DNA from: Ectocarpus siliculosus
Taxonomy: Eukaryota; Sar; Phaeophyceae; Ectocarpales; Ectocarpaceae
Assembly: GCA_000310025.1 (NCBI GenBank)
Contig: FN648555.1
Span: 32,070 to 60,205 of the forward strand
Reading direction: 5' to 3'
DNA: 28,136 nucleotides
Shown: piece after piece, positions 1 to 11,300 of the stretch
How the letters are laid out: each line of letters starts with the position of its first letter
Position numbering within the stretch: position 1 is the first letter of the stretch
The notes under the pieces: model-generated
What the model was told of the DNA's origin: nothing
The model's input: only the letters and a program-made list of their open reading frames with translations
The model's database searches: none
Translations under genes and position numbers: made by a program

Positions 1-330
1 CGGGGGACCCCCCCTTTTTTTTTTTTCATTTCTTGTGGCCCCCTTTTTTTTTTAAGGAAAAAAATTTTCCCGGGGGGGTTTTTTTTCCCCCCCCCATTTT
101 CTAAAAATTTTTTTTTTTTTCCTTTTTTTTCCCGCCCGGAGAAAAGGCGCCCCCCCCCCCTTTTGGGGGTGCCCCCCCCCCGGCTTTTTAAAAACTTTCG
201 CGGAAAGCGGTTGGCTCTCCCCCCCCCCAAAAAGGGGGGCCCCGTTATTTTTCCTTTAAACCCGGGGTCCCCCCCCCAAATGGGGGGGGGGGGGGGGGGG
301 GGGGGGGGCAGGGCAAAGGGGGAAAATGTA
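1..330. other. Low-complexity, probably low-quality contig edge
   Basis: This stretch is almost entirely runs of C, T, G and A 6-25 bases long, including a long G run at about 284-308, with hardly any mixed sequence between them. Normal sequence begins abruptly near 320. The pattern is typical of poor base calls at a read or contig end rather than of a biological repeat. Open frames through it are glycine/proline artefacts and should not be annotated. Confidence is high that it is not coding and moderate that it is artefactual. Confidence 0.75.
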
Positions 331-2160
331 AAGAGTGGATCACTGCTGTGCTTCTTCTATCCCAATTCTAGTTTGGTTTAGGTTGAAGGGGACGGGTGGC
401 AAGAGGGACACTGCACCCATCACGCTTTGGGGGAATATGTTTTGCTTGAAAGAACAGGACTATTTTGCTGGGACTGCTAAGTGGGTCGAACCGAGTTGGA
501 CGCATTCGGGTGTACCGTGCTTGAGTCTCGTCCCCTGTTTCGCGTGCTTGAAACAACAGGTATAATAGTCTCTCCTTACTCTGGTGTACTGATATTATCA
601 AGAAATCATTTTATCACGTGCTCTATGCATACTCACGGACACCCATTCGTCACCGGTTCCACTGAACACATCAGGAGGTACGAGTAGCCGCTCCTTTGCC
701 GTAGTGGTTGGTGCTGAGGATGAACGAGCAAGTGGTTGGTGTTCCGTTTCTCGAGTTAAGGAATAATAAAAACACACACAGAAAGACTACCCATTCGAGA
801 TATACCCACAGTCGAACGGGATGTGGTGGAGTCTTTTCAGTGAGTGGAGGGAAACCGGCTGGGTACTGGACTTATTTCGAGTCTTTGTAAGTCTATACAC
901 TGATGATTTATACGAGTTGGACTTGTTTCTTCAAAAACGGAACCATATTGATTCCGTTCTTCCCCGAATCAAGCTTAGAGACCAGCTTGTGCCGGCACGA
1001 GATTGTACAACTGCTTTGCCAGGTCTAGCAGGTAACCTCGTAAACCTACCTACCAGGCGCCGACATTTAGCCGAACGTGGATTTAAACTTTACTCTTGGT
1101 ACGCTTTTAAAAAATTCCCGAGTTTTTGTATGTAGAAACGAAAAGGACTCAACTGCTGAGCCCTTCTCGCAGGTCTCGCAGGTCGAAGGCAAGCGCCACA
1201 AGAGAGAGGTGGGACACCGGCTGGCATATCCATATATCCACACGTCAAACATATTGCGAAAGGTGTACACTGCTGCCTGTCGCCAGAGTACAGCTCTGGG
1301 ATAAAGACACCACGCACGCACGCCGGCGGTGAACTCTCGTCCGTTACACGCGTGAACAACGTTGCCGTCGGGATGTAGCGATCACTGCCGGCAAGGTTTT
1401 GGCGCCCCAATCTAGAGGGACAAACAACTCGTGGCACGAAACGTAAGGTGGAGTAGGGGAGTAGGAGTTCATCTCTGTGTGTTCCAAAGGGGGGCGAGGG
1501 TGTCCGTCTCATTCTGAATGTATCCCCCGCTCCCAAAAAACAAGACACCTGCTGTGGAGGGGGGCAACAGACCCATGGGTTGGGTTGAGTGGAGACCACG
1601 AGAACGGTACCTGCTGCTGCATATTGTTGGGAACCAGGGACGAAGGCAAGATTTGGGGACACGTGCAAACGGTATGCATTGCCTGAAGGGCTAGCCTACT
1701 TGCCGTAGACGCCGGTTTGAAATGGTGCACAACATATGTGTGCAAGGGACACCGCAGCAGTTGCGAGTTATTGGCGGCTGGCGGGTAACTTTGAAATTTG
1801 GTGCTGTTGCCCACATGAAACACCGAACAAAGACACGGCGCGTGCTCGCTCGAGCGCACAAGCAGCTATGCACACAAGTACCTATGCACGGGAACCACGA
1901 GACTATGCATAGGTGCCTAGGAGACCCGGGACCGGCAGGTGGGCAAACCATAGGTCCCGAAGTCTGTCAACGCTGATGAGGTGATGATCGACGCGCAGTA
2001 GCAGCAGCAGAGAGAGTGCGGTGGCTCCCATCTTTGCCTCTCTCCAGCTCGCTCTCTCCAGCTCGCTCCCCGCCCGCGCTCTCTCTAATACATTCCCTTT
2101 CTCTCGTTCTGAACCCCCCCCCTGAACAAAGGGCAACCGGGCACCAACCGCCCTCCTCAC
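331..2160. other. No confident gene; intergenic or intronic sequence
   Basis: I see no recognisable protein motif on either strand. The longest open stretch is on the minus strand at about 1090-1668 (roughly 190 codons). It is cysteine- and proline-rich with no family signature, so I do not call it. A short inverted repeat (ACCTATGCA at 1880-1888 against TGCATAGGT at 1906-1914) and CT-rich direct repeats around 2035-2105 are present. If the candidate minus-strand first exon at 2161-2380 is real, this region would be the downstream intron and possibly later exons of that gene. Confidence 0.4.
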
Positions 2161-2380
2161 CTTTTATGAATCGCTCGTTGTGGAGAGCAAGAGCTCCCGG
2201 CGAAGTTCCATCGCGTTCTTGTTGTGTTGGTGTGGAAGCCGCTGTTGACACCGCCGTGAAACTACCAGCGATCAGCAGGCAGACCAAGGTCGCCAGCACC
2301 GCTGGCCGAAAGCCACTCCTCCTCCTCCCCCTCCTCTTCCCCCTCCTCCCATGCATCGCAGCGGCATGCGGCACCACCAT
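2161..2380 (-). CDS. Candidate first exon with signal anchor (partial gene)
   Basis: A minus-strand ATG at 2380 opens a 73-codon frame. It has an arginine/lysine-rich start (RRGKRRGRRRSGFRP) followed by a hydrophobic stretch of about 20 residues (AVLATLVCLLIAGSFTAV) and then a Ser/Thr/Ala-rich segment. That is the layout of a signal peptide or type II membrane anchor, as in secreted proteins or Golgi glycosyl/sulfotransferases. The frame runs into a good splice donor (AAAAG|GTGAGG, exon end 2161, phase 1). I could not find the next exon between 1 and 2160, so the rest of the gene may lie off the left edge. The opposite strand is also open and hydrophobic, so a chance frame cannot be excluded. 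No family is recognised. Confidence 0.3.
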
Positions 2381-2437
2381 GCGCCTTTCCAGCTGCCGCA
2401 CTGATCTCTCCAGCCCAGATGAAGTGCACTCTGGCAC

Positions 2438-4242
2438 ACCCTATGTGAAGCGAGGAGCCACGATCCGCACCTTGCTGAGAATGGTGAAGAATGTTCTGAG
2501 AACGTTCCCGCTTGGAGAGGAAGCACGAACGTTCCCTGCGCTTGGAATTACGCTGCTGTGCGCTCGGTGCCGTGAGAACGCATACATGCAAATCACACCG
2601 GAGAACCCAACCATGCAACCCAGGACCGAGAGGAATGCAGTTTCACGTACGAACAAAGCACGGGCACGGTGGTGCGACCTAGATGCTAGGAATATGGCGA
2701 AGGTCGCGAGCTTGCGTACCATGATATTCTGGCTCGGTCGCTGCAGTACCACAACGAAGCGTCCCGGTTTTCTGACTGTCCACTGAACGGCTTGTGATAA
2801 TCACAGGCATTAGTATACCCGTACATAGGTACATACATGCAACAGGGAGCGTGGAAACCCATGCCCGTTGCTGGTTCGTTGGCAGTTCATATACATACAT
2901 ACCTGCATGTCGAGCGGCGAACGTCGCTGAGGCTCCTCCAAGGTCAGATGTTCGCCCCGACGAACAGAACAAGAACTTCTACTACTGCGTACAGCAGCAC
3001 AGAGTACGCTTGATTTCGATGTGTTGAACCGAAAGAGCCAGCGCGCTAGCTTGGCTCATGGATACCGGATACTCAACTCTTCGTGAACATCAGCGGCAGA
3101 AGCAGCTGCGCACAAGACCCATTGGCAGTGCTATCGATGGCACCCGTTCGATGGTTTCCTCGAATGTAGAGATCGGATGGACTCTTGCACGTATCTGCGT
3201 TCACAGAAATAGTCGATTCTTAGTATTCCTACACCGGCTGGCGTCGAGATCCATATGCTGTACTACAGTAATGTACAGTACTGTGTGCACATGTACAACA
3301 GAAGTTTCGAACCCGCAGGGTAGTAATGATAGTGCTGATCCTGGTGGATTCGGCGAAAAAGCGCAGTGTTTTGCTGTTCAAGTATCAAATCAAACCTCAA
3401 AGCTGAGATGGTCTTGCATTGATCTACGCCCTCGACCGACGTTCTACCGTAGACGGTAGATTGTGTAACCTTTCTTTAGCATGAATAAAGGGATCTCTCC
3501 ACATCCCCCCCCCCCTTGTAGCCTCCTTGATTGGTACATGAAGGCAACAAGGCCTCTAGGGGTAACCAGAACCCGACCGGCCGGCGAGGAGTCGATTCGC
3601 TTTGACTAATTGCAGTTTTCTGTGCGACGCCAATAATCAATGTGAAAAGAGGGAATCAATCGTCCTCGACAGACGTTGAGGAGAGTTTGCCCTCTATGAA
3701 AGGGATCCCCACAGATCAATGTAAATATATGAACGGCGCCCGTATGTAGTCAAAATGATTGCAATAGATGGCGTGTGGTGGCACGTTGTGTTTGTCCCCA
3801 ATCTGTACTCGCTTGCAAACCCGCCTTGTCGCATCGCATGCATTCACACTGTTCTTTGTCCCGAATTTTCGCATGCAACCGCATCGCATTCATGCATGCA
3901 CAACCGCATCTAGCCCGTCGCATCGCATCACGTTGTACGATATTCTTCCTAGGCTCTACGTGGGGTTGGCAGGCTTTGTCGTCGGGAAGTTAAGGCATCA
4001 TGGTGCCCTTCACCCGACACAAAGGGCGAAAACAGAACCATACCGGGGACAGAAAAACAGCTGAAAGCACACAACAAAGGTTAAAATCTCCCTCTGTAGA
4101 ACATCGGTCGAGGCCGATTCTCTCTTACACTATGTAGATCAATGCATAGACCATTCATGTCAGCTTTGAGTTTTGATTTGGTACTTTGTACGACAAAGGT
4201 GGCGCCTTTTCCCCGAATCCACCAGCATCAGCACTACTACCA
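2438..4242. other. No confident gene; intergenic
   Basis: No frame here shows a recognisable motif. Local structure includes TACATA/CATACA-rich short repeats around 2820-2905, a perfect 18-base palindrome at about 3442-3459, a C run near 3508, and a cluster of GCATCGCAT words at about 3831-3929. Nothing supports a gene. Confidence 0.4.
3831..3929. repeat. GCATCGCAT word cluster
   Basis: The nonamer GCATCGCAT and close variants (CGCATGC, GCATTCATGCATGC) recur several times within about 100 bases. It looks like a degenerate short tandem array. No coding frame or known element is linked to it. Confidence 0.5.
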
Positions 4243-5115
4243 CTACCCTACGGGTTCGAATACTGTATGTAGTAGAGTGCAGTATAGCGGCACCCAGTAA
4301 GGGGGGCCAAGCGCTTCGAATTCGTCATCGCTGTCGCCCAAGATACGAACGTAGGCGCTCCCAAAATTGCCAAAGCCAGTCCCAACCTTCGCCATAGAAC
4401 CAGTATCACGACGGCGTGTACACATTCACCCATCTTCTCGATCCTTTTCTATCAACCTACCTAGTGTCCAAAAAACAGTTCTTATGATGTCTTGAGATTC
4501 TACCTCTATCAAGCGACCCCTTCGTGAGAGCGAGCGTTGAGTCGCTATTTTCTACTACATACTTAGTCGAAGTAGATGTACCACTTGTAGCACTTTTCTT
4601 TCCGCCGACAAGACGTGGCAGAAGACGCCGACTCTTCATTTGCGTTGATCACTTCTGAAGAAGTCGCCGGCTTAGAAAAGATGGACGGGGCGGGGGGGGG
4701 GGGGGGGGTTGACGTGCATGGGGCGGAATAGTTTTAAGATGGGGTAAAGATGGAATAATACATTGTAGTTTGACACACGCATCCGCAGCTCAACAACCGC
4801 CATTATCGAGAGGGTATTCCATCGGGCTGTTCAAAGCACACGGCACCTTGGCAACCAGAAACAGTCACCGGCACGTCTAATTTTAGTGGCAGGGCACTCG
4901 CCAGCCAACCGTGAGCAGTGTCCCCGACCCTCCCAATGCAGTCGTACAGACCAAAACCGAACGTAGCCGGTTCGACAGAGTTGTGCTGGTAGACCGCGAT
5001 TCGGCAAGGAGCTAAACAACAAGTGGTGGGCCTCAACGCCGGCTTCAACTAGAACTTGAACACTTTCAAGTAATTGAGGTTGAGTTTCCACCATCAGACA
5101 AATGTGCATCCGCAC
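4243..5115 (-). other. Scattered coding-like fragments, no gene model
   Basis: Several minus-strand segments read more like protein than the surroundings. At 4397 downward there is MAKVGTGFGNFGSAYVRIL continuing into an acidic run. At about 4676-4560 there is a Ser/Glu-rich frame. At about 4985-4803 a frame runs through FGFGLYDCIGRVGDTAHGW to a stop, and just upstream at about 5094-5030 another frame contains QLLESVQVLVEAGVEAHH. They are in different frames, I could not link them with splice sites, and a poly-G run interrupts the area at about 4692-4708. They could be exons of an unrecognised gene, a decayed gene, or chance. Confidence 0.15.
4692..4708. repeat. Poly-G homopolymer run
   Basis: An uninterrupted run of about 17 G bases lies in the gene-poor region downstream of the coiled-coil gene. 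The exact length is unreliable because such runs are error-prone in sequencing. No function is assigned. Confidence 0.8.
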
Positions 5116-5348
5116 CCTGAAATGTGTGCCTACAGATAGTACTTCTTCTACACCCTTCGCGGGTATGTGCGCGAAGTTCCGCCGTGCATAGAACGACGTA
5201 ATTTTTCCAAATCCGCGGTTCGATTCGTAATAAGCACAAGCATTTTATGGGCCAGGGTTAGGATCGCACCTTCCGACAAAGTGCCTCGGCAACGGTGTTG
5301 CCTGGACGAGCAACAGAAAGCAAGTAGACCTGGTTCCATTCTGCAAGA

Positions 5349-8300
5349 TCACCCGTAAGTGCGCATGCGCGACGAGGAATACCCTGAACCACACGGTGTT
5401 CTTGAGCCGCCGGTGAAACTGGAGCTTCCGGCGCCAAAAGTGAAGACATTCAAATACTATTTGTGCAGCGAAGGTTACCTTATTCTTTCCTGCAGGTCTC
5501 TGTCGCCTTGCAGCTTCCGCAGTAGCTCTCCGTTCATCTTGCGCTCCGTGTCCGTCATCTGAACAGTCCGAAGAGCGGCCCTGGTCTCCCTTATCTAAGA
5601 TTGCAAGGCGAAAGGAATCCACCGCCCACTGTTGACCCCGCTGAAGAACAGAACCCAAACTTTCAGGAGATGTGTTCCATCTACACAAAACCCATAATTT
5701 CAAAGGAGTGGTATTGAGGAGTTGCATTCCAAGAGATTTGAAACCCTACCGAGAATTACGACGTCGTTGTTTCCCAAACATTAACTCTGGTGGTGACTAG
5801 GCTATGGCAGAGGCCTTGTATCACGGATGCTCTCAGTCTCAATAGGAGTTCTTCCGTCAATAATCTTTTCGAACGTGATAACGGATACGAGGGAGAACAC
5901 GACGGGTCAAAACGCACCTGGTCTTCAAGCATTCGGGCGTACGCTTTTTTCTCGCGCACCATCTCCCTCTTCCTTTCCAATCCTTTGGCCACGTGCATCT
6001 CCCCCTGAACGCGGAACTGCTGGGCGTACTCGGCCTCCAGCTTCTCGTCCGCCTTTCGTGCGAGGTTCCGTGTTGCGTTTCAGCCGGCGGCAACGACGAT
6101 AACGAGCGAGCTGAAAGGTTTAGTCGGGAGGCGATCTGGTACGTAGGCCCAATCGATTTTTCTTTTCCGAGGAAGTTTGTGTCCTAGAAAACGCACCGAA
6201 GGTGCGAACCAGTGCACCTGCGTTGGGAAAATCTGCGAGCGGAGGACCCGGCACTCACGCAGCTGTTGAGAGCATTTTTCCAATCTACCATGGGTGTTCG
6301 TCTCTTCAGCCTTGTTGTCAAGAGGGCCACTAATCGAGTCACTGCAAAACACGAGCGAAGCGCACGTGCGGGTGTTCCAAACAATCCATAACGGAGGGTA
6401 GGAGTGGGCTACAGGGGATTGGGGAGCGGTACTCATCGTGCCATGGTGGAACTAAAGTTGCTTCAAGCTTGCGGGGTATCCGGTTTCGATATTGATGACT
6501 CCGGTTGACCGGCAAGCGGGCGTTTTTCTAGCACTGCTGTACTCTTGGATGGCCTCAGTACCGCAAACGTTGAAGATTGCCTTGCAAGAATTGGAACTCT
6601 GTAGGCATCGCTTGCACCCCGACGCCCTTGGCATCTGTTCGAACAGGCCAGTAGTTGATTGTATAGAGCACAAGGTAACAGGCGGTGCCCGTCCTGTTCC
6701 GGATTCGCCCTCGAGTCTGATTGAAAAGGTTCCAGTCTCTGTTTACGAACTTCATGCAGTATGTACCCTGTTCTTGGCTGTTATCCTAGATTTGGCCCTC
6801 CGTGGAAAACATGTCTTCGCGAATTATTTGGAGTGATCTAGATTTTTTTTTTGTGTGATTCTACAGTAGAACACCCTTGATTCCGGGTAAGCATGTATGC
6901 ACAGGAAAAACATTTCTCGGCGCGCAAGAGTGTTGGGCGGGCGTACCTTTTTTCGTGCAGCTTTGTCGCCCATAAGCCGTTTATTGTCCTCCAGGCATCG
7001 GAGGCGGTCCACCCGAAGCGCTTCCTTGTCCCTCTGACACGACGGGGTGTGTGTGGGCACGAGAAAGATCGCCACACGTCAGGAACGGACCGGAAAGATC
7101 CAAACCGATGCCTTTACACAAGTTTGTACCAGTAGCTCGGTAAGACACTTTGCAATAAACAAATATATTCACGAAACAGGCAGTCCAACTGGAGGGATTT
7201 GGCCAAATTTTGGGATGCGGGCACAATCCGGTGCCCTCGTTCTTCGTCGTCGCTCAGAGGGTCTCGGCCCTCGCCTGCCGTTTCCGTGATGACGACAACA
7301 TCACTACAGGTGTCACCCCTACCACACCAGCGTTAGAACAAAAAGTGGATACGAGGTAAAGCGTCTGTTGGTGTATTGAAACCGACGACGCGCAATGCTC
7401 ACGATCTCTCTATCCTCGTCGATCTTCTCTTTAATGGCGGCCTCGGCTAGTATCCTCCTCTCCTCGGCAATGTCTTTGTCGTGCTGCCTCTTGCCAGCGC
7501 CGGATTCCGCCCACTGGTTCCCGATCATCTCGTAGCGCTGCAGCCGCTTATTGTGTGCCGCGGTCCGTTCGGCCTGCTCCCTGGTAGAAAAGGCACAACA
7601 ACAAAAAGCACACGTCGGGGGGCGATTGTGGAGCGTATCTCACGAAGGTGTGGTCATCATGCAACTGTTTTTCGTGTTCTTGGTGGAGGAGGTTATGCCA
7701 GAGATCTCTGCCCTAGTTTTTTGCCGTTATTTCGGGCTACCTTGAGCGTAGAAAGGACAGACAAATGCCCACGGGAAGAGAGAGAAGGAGATGATAGAAA
7801 AACGAAAGAGAGAGGTAGAGGTAGAGAAGAGACATCGTTCATCTCTTTACATCAAGCGAGGTTTGGCATCTGTGACCTATCAAGACTGGGAGACCCTGAA
7901 ACTCTAATATAATGCCATTTTGTTGAAAACACAACAGAACGAACACTATTTATGTCCATAGCCTTTCGCGGCAGACTTTCGAAACGCAGGGTGTTAGACG
8001 TCTGGCAGTTGTCATCACCAACGATAGTGGCTAAGGCTGGTAAGTCGAAAACGGAGTTCCATGCCGAATGGCTCAAGTGATCAATCCCGACCGTTTTGGT
8101 TGTGAACCATTCTGTTCCCTCGATTTTGCATGCCCATTCTCGTAAGGGAAGCTGGTTTAGTTTATTGATAAGCCACATAAGCAACCATGGAGGTCACCCA
8201 CTGCCAAGCAATCCAGGAGCTCTCCTTTCGCCACAACACACCTGTCGAGTCTCTCCCGGTACTCCTTCATGAGACGCTTGTCCTCCTCAGCGTCGGCAAT

Positions 8301-11300
8301 TTTCTGTTTCTCTCGCATGGCCAGCTTGGCGACGTTCTCGCGGTTCATCTCTCTCAGCGACTCGGCTATCTGTTTCCGCTTCTGGAGCTGTCAGCATCGA
8401 CAATGAAATGGAAAGAGGAACTATTCGAGGTTCCAGTTCACGACAACGTCGGGTGATAATTTGATACGCAACCCTTTGCCCTATGGTCTTGGCGGCCTAC
8501 AGAGCCCACGGAGACACGATTGGAGAGTGAGCACTAGATCGGTTCAGAACTTCTTTTCGTTGCACCAACCGAATTAACGACCGCAGTATCACGGCCTGAT
8601 GCCTTTTTTATGTCCTGCACGTGCCTCACATCCAACAAAGTCAACATGCCTACCTGCCGTTCTTTTTCCTCAGCCAGTTTTCTCTTGCAATCTTCGAGGA
8701 TTCTCGCTTCTTCGACTTTTCTGTTCTGGCGCTCCCTCTCACGTCTCCTCTCGTTCCCTAAGATCTGGGTCGCCCGCACGCACTTCTCTTCCTACTCAGG
8801 GGTAGAGATCGGGTTGGGGGTCGTAATCAGCGTTGGCCCTACATAGGTCACAGAGACTAACGGATGGATCAGGCGCCAAAGTCAAGTGGTGTGCTTCGGA
8901 GGATGGACGCAATAACCTCAACACGATAGGTTTTGACCAATCGTAAGAGGTCCGAGTTTCCACCACTGTTTCGTCGAATGGAAATTGCTAATGCGCGTGT
9001 GCTGCTGCGTACGGTTGGGAAACAAGTAATTCCCACTGTCAAACATACACCCGATGCTCGCTTCACCTCGAAGTCGTTGAGCTGGTCACACCCAACATAT
9101 CGGACTGGCCGTGGGTTTTGCCAGAAATTGATTGTTTTATCAGTGATTGTTTTATTAGTTCAATCATTCGGTCTAGTTTTGGCGACATCAGGACATACCA
9201 GTGTCTTTCTCCTCGAAGACTCCTTCAGCTCCTCCTGGAGGGCCTGGTGCTCTACGAGTGCCCTTCGCTGTTGCTCTCTTCGAGCGTCGGCCTCGCGCCT
9301 TTCCTTTTCTGATCGGGCCAGCTTCTGCTGGATTTGCTCATCCAGGCCTTGCTTGCAGCGCTGGAGGGCTTCAGGAGAACGAGACAGGCGGCCACATGTG
9401 AATGTCACTGAGTTGAGAAGGAGTGAACAAAGGTGTAGTATTGCATGCGGGCACGATCTCTCGCCGGAGGGGCGGTTACGCTCCTCAGACTGCGAGTTAA
9501 CCCCTTTGGGTCTAGGCTGGACTGTCAGATTTTTTTTTTTGCGCCAAAAAAAAAAATGAGAGCGAGAGCGAGCGGGAGAGAGAGAAGTGCAGAGAAAGAC
9601 ACCAGTGTACTTCTGCACACGCAACAACTATCTCCCCCTGTAGGCCATGAGAGAAGCCGGCGACAGGGTGGTGGCCACAGACAGGGTCGTAGAAGGGTTG
9701 GTGGGTGGTCGCGCTGCGGTCAGTAGGGCAGGTTAGCTGTGTAGCCTTTGAAATGATCAGTCGTCTAGCTGCCTCAACTAGTCTATTTTCGGTATATTGT
9801 AAATGATCAGTCCAGAGAGGGCAAAATGATCAGTGAAGACCCATAGCTGGTATTTGTACTTCTGTACTTCTCTGTTCTCTGTCCCCCCCCGAAATGTGCC
9901 CTGCCAACTCTCTAGAGCTCCTGTGTTTTTCAAACAACAAGCACATCCACCAGCACACACCTGTACCTCGTGGTTTCCTAGGTTCGGGCGAGGAGTGGTA
10001 TGTGTGGCGCTACGAGCGTGGATGTGTTGCTGATATGTTTTACTCGTCTACAGCAGTAGTAGTGTTGTTGTAGCGTTCGTTGTAGCTGTTGACACAATGA
10101 CTGCTGGATCTTCGGAACGATTTTCAAATTGTTGGGAACCACGATATCCTCGATATCTGGGCTTCGGCAGGGACTGCAATACCCCTCCCTTTTGCTGTCC
10201 TCTGCTCTTTGCAGCAGTGGCTTCCTACGTTCGGGCGAGTGTATGTGTGGTGCTGCGAAAGAACACATATGTATGTATGTATGTACTGTATGCACACACG
10301 CGTTCATTGACATGTGCATACATACGTTGAGAGATTCATGATTTGGCATTGATTGGCCCCATTCCCATTCCCGAGACCTTGACATTACCCGCTGTCACTG
10401 AAGTCTCTTCATTGGTCAGCCGGTTAGCGCGGGTGCTAATAATAATCTAGACACACCTACCTATGGACTTGCCAATACACGGCGCGAAGGGCTGCAGGGC
10501 GGCAACTCCACGACTTGCCACTACACACAGCATTTGCAAATGATCAATCAATGATCAGTGAGAACGCCTGAAGACTCAAAAGGGTTAAACAGCAATCTTG
10601 ATAGCTAACGCATTGCACCTGTTTGCGCCCGCCGGTCTTCCTCGGCCTGCTTTTCGTCTGCCAGTATTTGTTGGTAAGTCTCCAAGATGAGCCACTCGTT
10701 CCTGATATTGCTTGGAACGCTCATGATTTCCTCGCGATGACTATCAACGCCGTAGTCACGACTATCGCCACCGCGCGATGACAAAACCTTTCTCCGCCAA
10801 CCCTGCTGCTGAGATCCCGAAGACACACTACCAGCAGTGCTCGGGCGCGGCGTGCTCTTGCTCCTGCGCGGCGTTTGGAATCTTCCAGGTGTCGCCACCC
10901 TCGGAGACCCTCTCGATGATGCAGTACTCCGACGGGTTGATCCCCGTCTCGGTGTAGAGGTGGCTGAGCGAGGAGTTGCCATCGTTCTTGAATTGTGTGC
11001 TTGTTGGTGAAGCTGCCGTCGCGCACCTATGACCTTCGTGGCAGCCCTCACCGCTCGCTCCAGCCGGGACAAATCTCCGGCTTTCACCATTTTGTGACTG
11101 TGCATGAAGAGGTCAACCTCCGCTTGGATGAGATGGTTGACCGGATGCGAGTGAGTTCCTTCGCCGGTCTCGCTGTGCGGCAACAAGTGGTATGAAGCAC
11201 CATGTGCGTCGGTGCAGAGGGAGATGCGTTGTTGCCATTGAGAAGCATGAACATACCAGCATAGTCCAGCCTTAGCTCTCGAACGCCCACAATATACTTG

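Noticed and set aside
1090-1668. ~190-codon minus-strand open frame
   Set aside because: Cys/Pro-rich without motif or convincing splice sites. I could not link it in phase to the exon ending at 2161.
2016-2786. 256-codon plus-strand open frame
   Set aside because: It is low in recognisable motifs, and its hydrophobic part is translated from CTC/CCT repeats. It overlaps the candidate signal-anchor exon on the other strand and shows no family signature.
3442-3459. Perfect palindrome TCTACCGTAGACGGTAGA
   Set aside because: The stem is 8 bases with a 2-base centre, in gene-free DNA and without a T tract or partner gene, so no terminator or operator role can be supported.
4251-4262. GGGTTCGAATAC resembling a tRNA B-box
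   Set aside because: No A-box, anticodon arm or closing acceptor stem could be placed around it on the plus strand.
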